Assembly: GCF_001426505.1 (NCBI RefSeq)
Contig: NZ_LMEV01000016.1
Span: 1-64,000, forward strand
Direction: 5' to 3'
Origin: Variovorax sp. Root473
Lineage (GTDB): Bacteria > Pseudomonadota > Gammaproteobacteria > Burkholderiales > Burkholderiaceae_C
DNA: 64,000 bases
In this document: piece after piece, positions 51,231 through 59,043 of the stretch
Numbering within the stretch: position 1 is the first letter of the stretch
Layout: each line of letters begins with the position of its first letter
Notes under the pieces: generated by a model
Databases searched by the model: none
Seen by the model: the letters and a program-made list of their open reading frames with translations, nothing else
Told to the model about the DNA's origin: nothing
Translations under genes and position numbers: made by a program

Positions 51231-52043
51231 TCAGCTCAGCACGCGCTTGGCGGCCGTCTTGTAGTGCGTGGCGTACAGCGTGAGGCCCACGAAGGTCAGG
51301 CCGCCGACGAGGTTGCCGATCACGGTGGGCAGTTCGTTCCAGATCAGGTAGTCCATGAAGGTGAACTTGCCGCCCAGCATCAGGCCGGCGGGGAACAGGA
51401 ACATGTTGACGATGGAGTGCTCGAAGCCCATGTAGAAGAAGACCATCACGGGCATCCACATGCCGATGGCCTTGCCCGACACAGTGGTCGACATCATGGC
51501 CGCGACCACGCCGGTCGAGACCATCCAGTTGCACATCACGCCGCGGATGAACAGCGTGAGCATGCCGGCCGCGCCGTGCGCCGCATAGCCGACGGTGCGG
51601 CCTTCGCCGATGTGGCCGAGCTTCTCGCCGATGGCGTTGGGCGCCTCGCTGAAGCCGAAGGTGAAGATGATCGCCATGAACACCGCGACCGTGAGCGCGC
51701 CCGCGAAGTTGCCGACGAACACCAGGCTCCAGTTGCGCATCACGCCGCCCCAGGTGGCGCCGGGGCGCTTGTCGAACACGGCCAGCGGCGCCAGCGTGAA
51801 CACGCCGGTGAGCAGGTCGAAGCCCAGCAGGTACAGCATGATGAAGCCGACCGGGAACAGCATCGCGCCCACCAGTGCATTGCCGGTGTTCACGGTGATG
51901 CTCACGGCGAAGGCCGCGGCCAGCGCGAGGATGGCGCCGGCCATGTACGAGCGGATCAGCGTGTCGCGCGTGGACATCAGCAGCTTGGATTCACCGGCGT
52001 CGACCATCTTGGTCACGAATTCGGCAGGGGCGAGGTAGGCCAT
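51231..52043 (-). CDS. nirC: Formate/nitrite transporter (NirC-like)
   Basis: 270-aa FNT-family channel with six hydrophobic segments. MAYLAPAEFVTKMVDAGESK opens it; FVGNFAGALTVAVFMAIIF and IRGVMCNWMVSTGVVAA, VFFYMGFEHSIVNMFLFPAG (FNT motif with His in EHSIVNM) and NLVGGLTFVGLTLYATHY follow. It probably moves nitrite across the inner membrane. Position after nirBD supports nitrite over formate. AAGGA lies 8 nt before the ATG. Earlier in-frame codons from 52400 overlap nirD and are not used. Confidence 0.93.
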   Translation of the reverse strand: MAYLAPAEFVTKMVDAGESKLLMSTRDTLIRSYMAGAILALAAAFAVSITVNTGNALVGAMLFPVGFIMLYLLGFDLLTGVFTLAPLAVFDKRPGATWGGVMRNWSLVFVGNFAGALTVAVFMAIIFTFGFSEAPNAIGEKLGHIGEGRTVGYAAHGAAGMLTLFIRGVMCNWMVSTGVVAAMMSTTVSGKAIGMWMPVMVFFYMGFEHSIVNMFLFPAGLMLGGKFTFMDYLIWNELPTVIGNLVGGLTFVGLTLYATHYKTAAKRVLS

Positions 52044-52090
52044 TCGGGGTCCTTGGAGAGAGGCTGAAAAAAGAGAAGAAGAGGGTGGCG

Positions 52091-52432
52091 TCAGGCCAGC
52101 GCGACGAGCACGCGGCCGTCCTCGACGCGCACCGTGTGCGCGCGCACCGAGTGCTCGGGCGCCTCGATGCATTCGCCGCTGCGCAGGTCGAAGTGGTTCT
52201 TGTAGAGCGGCGACGCCACGACGATGCGCTCGCCCAGGCTGCCGACCAGCCCGCGCGACAGCACGCTGGCCTTGGCCTTGGGGTCGACGTTGTCGATGGC
52301 GAACAGCGACGACTCCTGGCCGACGCGGAAGATCGCGACATGCACGCCGTCGACCAGCGCGCACACGCCGGTGTCCGGGAGGATGTCGCCCGCGGCGCAC
52401 ACGGCGGTCCAGGTTTGAGTGTCAGTGGTCAT
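52091..52432 (-). CDS. nirD: Nitrite reductase small subunit
   Basis: 113-aa Rieske-like subunit of NADH-dependent assimilatory nitrite reductase. The Rieske-fold segments SSLFAIDNVDPKAKASVLSRGLVGSLGERIVVASPLYKNHFDLRSGE are present, without the cluster-binding Cys/His pair, which is normal for NirD. It partners NirB. GGAAACC lies just before the ATG. The gene starts 24 nt after nirB and ends 47 nt before nirC. Confidence 0.96.
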   Translation of the reverse strand: MTTDTQTWTAVCAAGDILPDTGVCALVDGVHVAIFRVGQESSLFAIDNVDPKAKASVLSRGLVGSLGERIVVASPLYKNHFDLRSGECIEAPEHSVRAHTVRVEDGRVLVALA

Positions 52433-52456
52433 GGGGTTTCCTTCGTTGTGGGTCGC

Positions 52457-54976
52457 TCAGGCTGCGGTGGTTTCGCGGCGCTCTTCGGGGCGGGCGGGGC
52501 GGTTCTGGCCGCGCTCCTGCACGAAGACGATGTGCTCGTCGGGCTTCTCGCTGTTCACGAAGGAGCGGAAGCGCTGGCGGGTGGCCGGGTCGGTCACGGC
52601 GGTCTTCCATTCGCACTGGTAGGTGTCGACCACGTGTTGCATCTGGGTCTCGAGTTCGGCGCCCAGGCCCAGCGTGTCCTGCAGCAGCACGCCCTTGAGG
52701 TAATCGAGGCCGCCTTCGAGGTTCTCGCGCCAGGTGCTGGTGCGCTGCAGGCGGTCGGCCGTGCGCACGTAGAACATCAGGAAGCGGTCGATCAAGCGGA
52801 TGAGATCGGCCTTGCTCAGGTCGCTCGCCAGCAGCTCGGCGTGGCGCGGCTTCATGCCGCCGTTGCCGCACACATAGAGGTTCCAGCCCTTGTCGGTGGC
52901 GATGATGCCGACATCCTTGCCCTGCGCCTCGGCGCATTCGCGGGTGCAGCCCGACACGCCGAACTTGATCTTGTGCGGCGCGCGCAGGCCCTTGTAGCGG
53001 TTCTCCAGTTCCACGGCCAGGCCGACGCTGTCGTCCACGCCGTAGCGGCACCAGGTGGAGCCTACGCAGCTCTTCACCGTGCGCAGCGACTTGCCGTAGG
53101 CGTGGCCCGACTCGAAGCCGGCGGCGATGAGTTCTTCCCAGATGGACGGCAGCTGTTCCACGCGCGCACCGAACATGTCCACGCGCGCGCCGCCGGTGAT
53201 CTTGGTGTACAGGCCGTACTTCTTCGCCACCTGGCCCACGGCGATCAGCCCCTCGGGCGTGACCTCGCCGCCGGGCATGCGCGGCACCACGGAGTAGGTG
53301 CCGTCCTTCTGGATGTTGCCCAGGAAGTAGTCGTTGCTGTCCTGCAGGCCGGCCAGGTCTTTCTTGAGCACGAACTCGTTCCAGCACGAGGCGAAGATGC
53401 TCGCGGCCGTGGGCTTGCAGATGTCGCAGCCCAGGCCCTTGCCGTGCTTCGTGAGCAGGTCGGCGAAGCTGCGGATCTCGCCCACGCGGATGAGGTGGTA
53501 CAGCTCCTGGCGCGAGTAGGGGAAGTGCTCGCACAGGTGGTTGTTCACGGCCATGCCGCGCTTGGCCATCTCCATCTTCATGACCTGCGTGACCAGCGGC
53601 ACGCAGCCGCCGCAGGTGGCGCCGGCCTGGGTGCAGGCCTTCATCTCGGCGGGCGTGCACACGCCCTGGCCCACGGCCTCGCAGATCTGGCCCTTGGTGA
53701 CGCTGTTGCACGAGCAGATCTGCGCGCTGTCGGGCAGCGCATCGACGCCCAGGCCCGGCTTGGCCTTGCCGTCGCTGGACGGCAGGATCAAAAACTCGGG
53801 CTCGTCGGGCAGCGCGATGCCGTTGAGCGCCAGCTGCAGCAGCGTGCCGTACTCGGTGGCGTCGCCGACCAGCACCGCGCCCAGCAGCTGCTTGCCGTCT
53901 TCGCTCACCACGATCTTCTTGTAGACCTGCTTGCGCTCGTCGATGTACTGGTAGGCGCGCGACTTCGGCGTCTTGCCGTGCGCGTCGCCGATGCTGGCCA
54001 CATCGACGCCCATCAGCTTGAGCTTGGTGCTCAGGTCGGCGCCGGTGAAGGCCGCGTCGGCCTGGCCGGCGATGTGGCGGGCGGCCACGCGCGCCATGTC
54101 GTAGCCGGGCGCGACGAGGCCGAAGGTCTGCTCGTTCCACGCCGCGCATTCGCCGATGGCATAGACGTTGCGGTCGCTGGTGCGGCAGTGGCTGTCGATC
54201 GCCACGCCGCCGCGCGGGCCCACGGCCAGCAGGCTCTGGCGTGCGAGTTCGTCGCGCGGGCGGATGCCGGCGGAGAACACGATCATGTCGGTTTCCAGGT
54301 GCGTGCCGTCGGCGAATACCATGCGGTGCCGCGCGCTCGCGCCGTCGGTGATCTCCACCGTGTTGCGGCCGGTGTGCACGTGCAGGCCCAGCGCCTCGAT
54401 GCTGCCGCGCAGCGCGCGGCCGCCGCCTTCGTCCACCTGCACGGCCATGAGGCGCGGCGCGAACTCGACCACGTGCGTTTCCAGGCCCATGTCGCGCAGC
54501 GCCTTGGCGCATTCCAGGCCCAGCAGGCCGCCGCCCACCACCACGCCGCTGCGCGACCTGGCGCCGCAGGCCTTCATGGCGTCCAGGTCCTCGATGGTGC
54601 GGTAGACAAAGCAGTTCGGCCGGTCGCGGCCCGGCACGGCCGGCACGAAAGGGTTGGAGCCGGTGGCCAGCACCAGCTTGTCGTAGGCGATCACCTCGCC
54701 ATCGGCCGTGGTGACGGTGTTGTTGCGCCGCTCGATGGCCACGGCCCGCGCAGCCAGGCGCAGCGTGAAGCCGCTGCGCTCGAAGAAGCCCGGCTCGACC
54801 AGCGACAGGTCGTCGGCCGTCTTGCCGGAGAAATATTCGGACAGGTGCACCCGGTCGTAGGCCGGGCGCGGCTCTTCGCACAGCACGGTGACCTGTGCGC
54901 CGGGAAGGCCGAGCGTGTGGAGTTGCTCGAGGAACTTGTGGCCGACCATGCCGTGGCCGATGACTGCGATCTTCAT
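52457..54976 (-). CDS. nirB: Nitrite reductase large subunit
   Basis: 839-aa siroheme, FAD and iron-sulfur enzyme that reduces nitrite to ammonia. The N-terminal FAD/NAD domain has GHGMVGHKF and GGGLLGLECAKAL. A BFD-like [2Fe-2S] segment (CSCNSVTKGQI, CGGC) lies near residues 425-460. The C-terminal siroheme domain carries CVGSTWCRYG and GVSGCTRECAEAQG (near 640-690), which hold the four cluster Cys. Length is normal. Start at 54976 is by family; the frame stays open upstream. First gene of nirB-nirD-nirC-kinase/phosphatase (minus), assimilation or detoxification of nitrite. Confidence 0.97.
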   Translation of the reverse strand: MKIAVIGHGMVGHKFLEQLHTLGLPGAQVTVLCEEPRPAYDRVHLSEYFSGKTADDLSLVEPGFFERSGFTLRLAARAVAIERRNNTVTTADGEVIAYDKLVLATGSNPFVPAVPGRDRPNCFVYRTIEDLDAMKACGARSRSGVVVGGGLLGLECAKALRDMGLETHVVEFAPRLMAVQVDEGGGRALRGSIEALGLHVHTGRNTVEITDGASARHRMVFADGTHLETDMIVFSAGIRPRDELARQSLLAVGPRGGVAIDSHCRTSDRNVYAIGECAAWNEQTFGLVAPGYDMARVAARHIAGQADAAFTGADLSTKLKLMGVDVASIGDAHGKTPKSRAYQYIDERKQVYKKIVVSEDGKQLLGAVLVGDATEYGTLLQLALNGIALPDEPEFLILPSSDGKAKPGLGVDALPDSAQICSCNSVTKGQICEAVGQGVCTPAEMKACTQAGATCGGCVPLVTQVMKMEMAKRGMAVNNHLCEHFPYSRQELYHLIRVGEIRSFADLLTKHGKGLGCDICKPTAASIFASCWNEFVLKKDLAGLQDSNDYFLGNIQKDGTYSVVPRMPGGEVTPEGLIAVGQVAKKYGLYTKITGGARVDMFGARVEQLPSIWEELIAAGFESGHAYGKSLRTVKSCVGSTWCRYGVDDSVGLAVELENRYKGLRAPHKIKFGVSGCTRECAEAQGKDVGIIATDKGWNLYVCGNGGMKPRHAELLASDLSKADLIRLIDRFLMFYVRTADRLQRTSTWRENLEGGLDYLKGVLLQDTLGLGAELETQMQHVVDTYQCEWKTAVTDPATRQRFRSFVNSEKPDEHIVFVQERGQNRPARPEERRETTAA

Positions 54977-55424
54977 TGGGGGTCCTGCACGCAACCGGCC
55001 CTGGAAGGCGCCCCGCGGCCGCTGTCGAACAGACAGCGTCGTTGGGCCCCCCGCGACGGAACGGATGCGAAATGGGTTGGAGCAGACGAACCGGCGGCGG
55101 GCGGCCATCGGTGCGCTTGAACCCCGCCGTCGTTAGCGGAGGCACTGCGAACCCGCCGCAGAGGCTGGTGGGTCGCAACCCTGATCAGCAATAAGCGTGC
55201 CGCGCACTGAAATCCGTGTGGCGGGCCTCATCCGCCGGTGACGCACCGAAATCGGACCCGCGCCGGCGCGCCGCGCACGGACGTCGTGCGCCAGTGCTCG
55301 CCGCATTGGTGCGTCGGGTGGAAGGGCGGATGCGGGCGTTGGCGCCGGTGCGCGGGGCTTTTCCGTATGCTCGGGGCCTTGCAACGCAGGGCGAACGCCC
55401 TCCACGAACCCCGAAGAACTTGCC
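54977..55424. other. Divergent gap between nirB and ybaK
   Basis: A 448-bp region with no supported gene. It must hold the nirB promoter on the minus strand and that of the YbaK-like gene on the plus strand. On the minus strand a 6-bp hairpin GCTGTC-TGTTC-GACAGC (55021-55037) falls 45 nt upstream of the nirB ATG, in the likely leader. Such leaders are antitermination targets for NasT/NasR in other nitrate systems, but I do not see the known paired-hairpin signature. Confidence 0.5.
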
Positions 55425-55913
55425 ATGTGCGGCTCCGAACTCCATTCCCTCCCTGAAGGTGTCCAGCGCGTCTCCCGCGTGCTGCAGGACGCCGGACATC
55501 CCCATGCGCCCCGCATGCTCGACGACGCCTGCCGCACCGCCCAGCAGGCCGCCGACGCGCTCGGCATTTCCGTGGGGCAGATCGCCAAGAGCATCATCTT
55601 CCGCCGCAAGAGCGACGAGGCGGCGGTGCTGGTCATCACCTCGGGCGACAAGCGCGTCGACGAGAAGAAGGTCGATGCCATCGTCGGCAAGACCGGCCGC
55701 GCCGACGCCGACTTCGTGAAGGCGCGCACCGGCTTCACCATCGGCGGCGTGTCGCCGGTGGGCCATGTGACGAAGCCCGTGGTGCTGATCGACCGCGAGC
55801 TGTTCCGCTTCGAGGAGATCTGGGCCGCCGCGGGCCATCCGCATGCCGTGTTCCAGCTGCACCCGAACGATCTCGAGAAGCTCACCGGCGCGCCGGTGGC
55901 CGACGTGGTGTGA
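55425..55913 (+). CDS. YbaK/EbsC-family aminoacyl-tRNA deacylase
   Basis: 162-aa single-domain protein of the YbaK/ProX group, which removes wrongly attached amino acids from tRNA. The core shows RTAQQAADALGISVGQIAKSIIFR, the conserved Lys in IAKSIIF, LVITSGDKRVDEKKV and GGVSPVGHVTKPVVLID with its GGxSPxG loop. No synthetase domain is attached. ATG at 55425 has a weak ribosome site (GAAGAA). The downstream DUF1289 gene overlaps it by 4 nt (GTGA). Confidence 0.9.
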   Translation: MCGSELHSLPEGVQRVSRVLQDAGHPHAPRMLDDACRTAQQAADALGISVGQIAKSIIFRRKSDEAAVLVITSGDKRVDEKKVDAIVGKTGRADADFVKARTGFTIGGVSPVGHVTKPVVLIDRELFRFEEIWAAAGHPHAVFQLHPNDLEKLTGAPVADVV

Positions 55914-56179
55914 ACTTCGACGAAGCGCAGGCGCTCGCCGACCGCGCCACCGCCGTGCAGCGCATGGAAGGCGAGGTGCCGTCGCCATGCTCGTCGGTGT
56001 GCCGCATGGACCGCCTGAGCGGCTTCTGCGAAGGGTGCCTGCGCACCATTCCCGAGATTGCGGGCTGGAGCAAGATGGAAGACGACACGCGCCGCCAGGT
56101 GTGGCGCGCGATCGAACTGCGCGCCCAGGCGGGCATCTGGCGCGTGCCCGAAACCACCCCCGGAGACCACGACGCATGA
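55910..56179 (+). CDS. DUF1289 small Cys-rich protein
   Basis: 89-aa protein with the DUF1289 motif: PCSSVCRMDRLSGFCEGCLRTIPEIAGW, four Cys that probably bind zinc or an iron-sulfur site. The family has no established role. GTG start inside the last codons of the YbaK-like gene (GTGA overlap). The DsbA-like isomerase gene in turn overlaps it by 4 nt, so the three are one translationally coupled unit. Confidence 0.88.
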   Translation: MNFDEAQALADRATAVQRMEGEVPSPCSSVCRMDRLSGFCEGCLRTIPEIAGWSKMEDDTRRQVWRAIELRAQAGIWRVPETTPGDHDA

Positions 56180-56820
56180 AGCACATCGACTTTTATCTCG
56201 ACTTCATTTCGCCCTACGCGCACCTCGCGTTCGAGCACCTGCCCGAGGCGCTCGAAGGCCTGAGCGTGAGCGTGGCCTACAAGCCGGTGTTGCTGGGTGC
56301 ACTGCTCAAGCACCACGGCCAGCTCGGGCCGGCCGAGATTCCGTCCAAACGCAGCTGGACCTACCGCCATGTGCTCTGGCTGGGCCACGCGCACGGCATT
56401 CCGATCGAGATGCCGGCCTCGCATCCTTACAACCCGCTGCCGCATCTGCGCCTGGCCGTGGCCACGGGCGACGACGGCCGCATCAGCCGCCTCGCAGCCG
56501 AAACCCTCTTTCGCCATGTGTGGCGCGGCGGCGAAGAGGCGGGCGACGCCACGCGGCTGGCCGCGCTCACGGCGCAGCTGCAGCCCCGGCGCGACGTGAA
56601 CGGCGACGAGAACAAGGCCCTGCTCAAGCGCAACACCGACGAGGCCGTGGCGCAGGGCGTGTTCGGCGTGCCGTGCTACGTGGTCGACGGTCGCCTGTTC
56701 TGGGGCTTCGACGGCCTGGCGATGCTGCGCGCCTACCTGCAGGGCGATGCCTGGTTCGACGGTTCGCAATGGACCGGCGCCGACCAGCGCCCCTCTTTGC
56801 TGCGCAGCAGCAAGGGCTGA
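56176..56820 (+). CDS. 2-hydroxychromene-2-carboxylate isomerase (DsbA/kappa-GST family)
   Basis: 214-aa protein of the DsbA-like kappa-class group. HIDFYLDFISPYAHLAFEHLP gives the SPY motif (Ser is the usual catalytic residue of HCCA isomerase), and GVFGVPCYVVDGRLFWGFDGL is the C-terminal thioredoxin-fold signature. The named activity belongs to naphthalene breakdown, but no such genes are near, so the true role may be a glutathione-linked isomerisation or unknown. ATGA overlap with the DUF1289 gene. Confidence 0.87.
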   Translation: MKHIDFYLDFISPYAHLAFEHLPEALEGLSVSVAYKPVLLGALLKHHGQLGPAEIPSKRSWTYRHVLWLGHAHGIPIEMPASHPYNPLPHLRLAVATGDDGRISRLAAETLFRHVWRGGEEAGDATRLAALTAQLQPRRDVNGDENKALLKRNTDEAVAQGVFGVPCYVVDGRLFWGFDGLAMLRAYLQGDAWFDGSQWTGADQRPSLLRSSKG

Positions 56821-56836
56821 AACCCCGGATGAGGAC

Positions 56837-56889
56837 AAACCCGCGCAGGGTCTTCGTTTCTTACAGGCTGAAACGAGTGGTGCGGGTTT
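56837..56889. other. Nested inverted repeats before the MFS gene
   Basis: AAACCCGC (56837-56844) pairs with GCGGGTTT (56882-56889), and inside it CGTTTC (56855-56860) pairs with GAAACG (56870-56875). The whole can fold as one branched or bulged hairpin in the 194-bp gap before the transporter. No T tract follows. It may be the transcript end of the preceding genes or a leader structure of the MFS gene. Confidence 0.4.
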
Positions 56890-57014
56890 CACCTTAAACC
56901 GTAAGCGCCCGTTCAGTTTCGCGAAAGCCTCGGGTCAGTCGCGCCTCCAAGAATGCCTCACGGTCCCGAATGCCGGGAACCGATGAACGCATACATACAC
57001 ACCAGGAGACGACG

Positions 57015-58709
57015 ATGGCAGCCACGCTAGATTCAAGGGGAATGCCGCATCCGGCCCCCCGGCCCATGTCCGCGGAGGAGAAGAAGGTGATCTTCGCCTC
57101 CTCGCTCGGCACCGTGTTCGAGTGGTACGACTTCTATCTGTACGGTTCGCTCGCCGCGATCATCGCGAAGCAGTTCTTCAGCGGCCTGGATGCGGGCGCG
57201 GCCTTCATCTTCGCGCTGCTGGCGTTTGCCGCCGGCTTCCTGGTGCGTCCGTTCGGCGCCATCGTGTTCGGCCGCCTGGGCGACATGATCGGCCGCAAGT
57301 ACACCTTCCTGGTGACGATCCTGATCATGGGCCTGTCGACGTTCATCGTCGGCCTCTTGCCCAGCTACGCGACCATCGGCGTCGCGGCGCCGGTGATCCT
57401 GATCGCGCTGCGCATGCTGCAGGGCCTGGCGCTCGGTGGCGAGTACGGCGGTGCTGCCACCTACGTGGCCGAGCACTCGCCGCACGGCAAGCGCGGTGCC
57501 TACACCTCGTGGATCCAGACCACGGCCACGCTCGGCCTGTTCCTGAGCCTGATCGTCATCCTGGGCGTGCGTGAAGGCCTGGGCGAAGCGGTGTTCAACG
57601 ACTGGGGCTGGCGCGTTCCGTTCCTGGTCTCCATCCTGCTGCTGGCCATCTCGGTGTGGATCCGCCTGACGCTGTCGGAGTCGCCGGCTTTCCAGAAGAT
57701 GAAGGCCGAGGGCAAGACCTCGAAGGCACCGCTGGCCGAATCCTTCGGCCAGTGGAAGAACCTGAAGATCGTGATCCTGGCGCTGATCGGCCTGACGGCC
57801 GGCCAGGCCGTGGTCTGGTACTCGGGCCAGTTCTATGCGCTGTTCTTCCTGACGGCCCAGCTGAAGGTCGATGCAACCACGGCCAACCTGATGATCGCCG
57901 CCGCGCTGCTGCTCGGTACGCCCTTCTTCGTGATCTTCGGAACGCTGTCCGACAAGATCGGCCGCAAGCCGATCATCATGGCCGGCTGCCTGCTGGCCGT
58001 GGTCACGTACTTCCCGGTCTTCAAGATGCTGACCGAAGCCGCCAACCCCGACCTGGCCCGTGCCCAGGCCACGGCCGGCGTCACCGTGACGGCCGATCCG
58101 AAGACCTGCTCTTTCCAGGGCAACCCGGTGGCCCGCGAGATCGACTTCAGGAGCTCGTGCGACATCGCCAAGCGCTACCTCGTGCAGAACTCGGTGAGCT
58201 ACGAGAACGTGGCCGGCGCGCCCGGCTCTGCCGCCGTCGTGAAGATCGGCGACAAGACCGTCGAGGCGCCCACCGGCGTGGTCGCGAACTCCAAGTTCGA
58301 CGAGAACAGCGTCAAGGCCATTGCCGCGTTCAAGAAGGGCGTGGCCGAAGACCTGAAGATCGCCGGTTACCCGGCCAAGGCCGACCCCACCAAGATCAAC
58401 AAGGTGCTGACCATCCTGCTGCTGTTCTGGCTGGTGCTGCTGGTGACCATGGTCTACGGCCCGATCGCCGCGATGCTGGTCGAGATGTTCCCCACGCGCA
58501 TCCGCTATACCTCGATGAGCCTGCCGTACCACATCGGCAACGGCTGGTTCGGCGGCCTGCTGCCGACCACTGCCTTCGCCATCGTGGCCTCGACCGGCAA
58601 CATGTACAACGGCCTGTGGTACCCGATCATCATCGCGGGCATCACGCTGGTGATCGGCACGCTGTTCATCCGCGAGACCAAGGACGTGGACATCTACGCC
58701 AACGACTGA
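57015..58709 (+). CDS. MFS metabolite:proton symporter with a large inserted loop
   Basis: 564-aa MHS-family (KgtP/ShiA/ProP-like) transporter. TM1 region SSLGTVFEWYDFYLYGSLAAII, the loop motif GRLGDMIGRKYT, LGGEYGGAATYVAEHSP and DKIGRKPIIMAGC mark the family. Between about residues 345 and 455 it has a hydrophilic insert (DPKTCSFQGNPVAREIDF and on, with two Cys) of about 110 residues between two C-terminal membrane segments; most MHS carriers are near 430-450 aa. The insert is probably periplasmic. Start at 57015 has CAGGAGAC upstream. Substrate is likely a dicarboxylate or other small acid; it ends with a clear terminator. Confidence 0.9.
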   Translation: MAATLDSRGMPHPAPRPMSAEEKKVIFASSLGTVFEWYDFYLYGSLAAIIAKQFFSGLDAGAAFIFALLAFAAGFLVRPFGAIVFGRLGDMIGRKYTFLVTILIMGLSTFIVGLLPSYATIGVAAPVILIALRMLQGLALGGEYGGAATYVAEHSPHGKRGAYTSWIQTTATLGLFLSLIVILGVREGLGEAVFNDWGWRVPFLVSILLLAISVWIRLTLSESPAFQKMKAEGKTSKAPLAESFGQWKNLKIVILALIGLTAGQAVVWYSGQFYALFFLTAQLKVDATTANLMIAAALLLGTPFFVIFGTLSDKIGRKPIIMAGCLLAVVTYFPVFKMLTEAANPDLARAQATAGVTVTADPKTCSFQGNPVAREIDFRSSCDIAKRYLVQNSVSYENVAGAPGSAAVVKIGDKTVEAPTGVVANSKFDENSVKAIAAFKKGVAEDLKIAGYPAKADPTKINKVLTILLLFWLVLLVTMVYGPIAAMLVEMFPTRIRYTSMSLPYHIGNGWFGGLLPTTAFAIVASTGNMYNGLWYPIIIAGITLVIGTLFIRETKDVDIYAND

Positions 58710-58758
58710 TCTGCAATGCAACTGGAGGGCGCGCAGCGGCCGCCCTCCGTTCAACAAA

Positions 58759-58792
58759 GAGGCTTCATGCCCGCGGCATGAGGCCTTTTTCT
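58759..58792 (+). terminator. Intrinsic terminator after the MFS gene
   Basis: AGGCTTCATGCC pairs with GGCATGAGGCCT around CGC with one mismatch, followed by TTTTTCTT. It lies 50 nt past the transporter stop and 47 nt before the next ATG. Confidence 0.85.
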
Positions 58793-58838
58793 TGAACGTG
58801 CTTCATCCCCCTTTTCACCTTCTCAGGAGACAGTCCCC

Positions 58839-59027
58839 ATGTGGAAAATCGTTGTCGGCTTCGTCATCTTCGCCGCCATTGCCCTGTATGTGATTTCGAT
58901 GGGCGGCGACAAGATCGACATGTCCGGCGAAAAGCACGGCGGCGACACGACGCACGCCCCCGCACCGGCGGCCACGCCGGCGCCCGGCGCGTCGGCACCG
59001 GCGGCCGCGGCTTCCGCCGCGAAGTAA
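58839..59027 (+). CDS. Small single-span membrane protein, unknown
   Basis: 62-aa protein. Residues 3-21 (WKIVVGFVIFAAIALYVIS) form one transmembrane helix; the rest is hydrophilic, then an Ala/Pro-rich tail (residues 36-62). AGGAGACAG lies 7 nt before the ATG, and the gene is framed by its own leader after a terminator, so it looks real. I recognise no family. It ends 17 nt from the convergent ABC binding protein gene. Confidence 0.65.
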   Translation: MWKIVVGFVIFAAIALYVISMGGDKIDMSGEKHGGDTTHAPAPAATPAPGASAPAAAASAAK

Positions 59028-59043
59028 CGCCACCGGGGGCGCG

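Noticed and set aside
55021..55037. Hairpin in the nirB leader as a NasT-type antitermination site
   Set aside because: Only one 6-bp hairpin is seen, without the paired hexaloop pattern or a clear terminator after it; kept only as a note in the gap.
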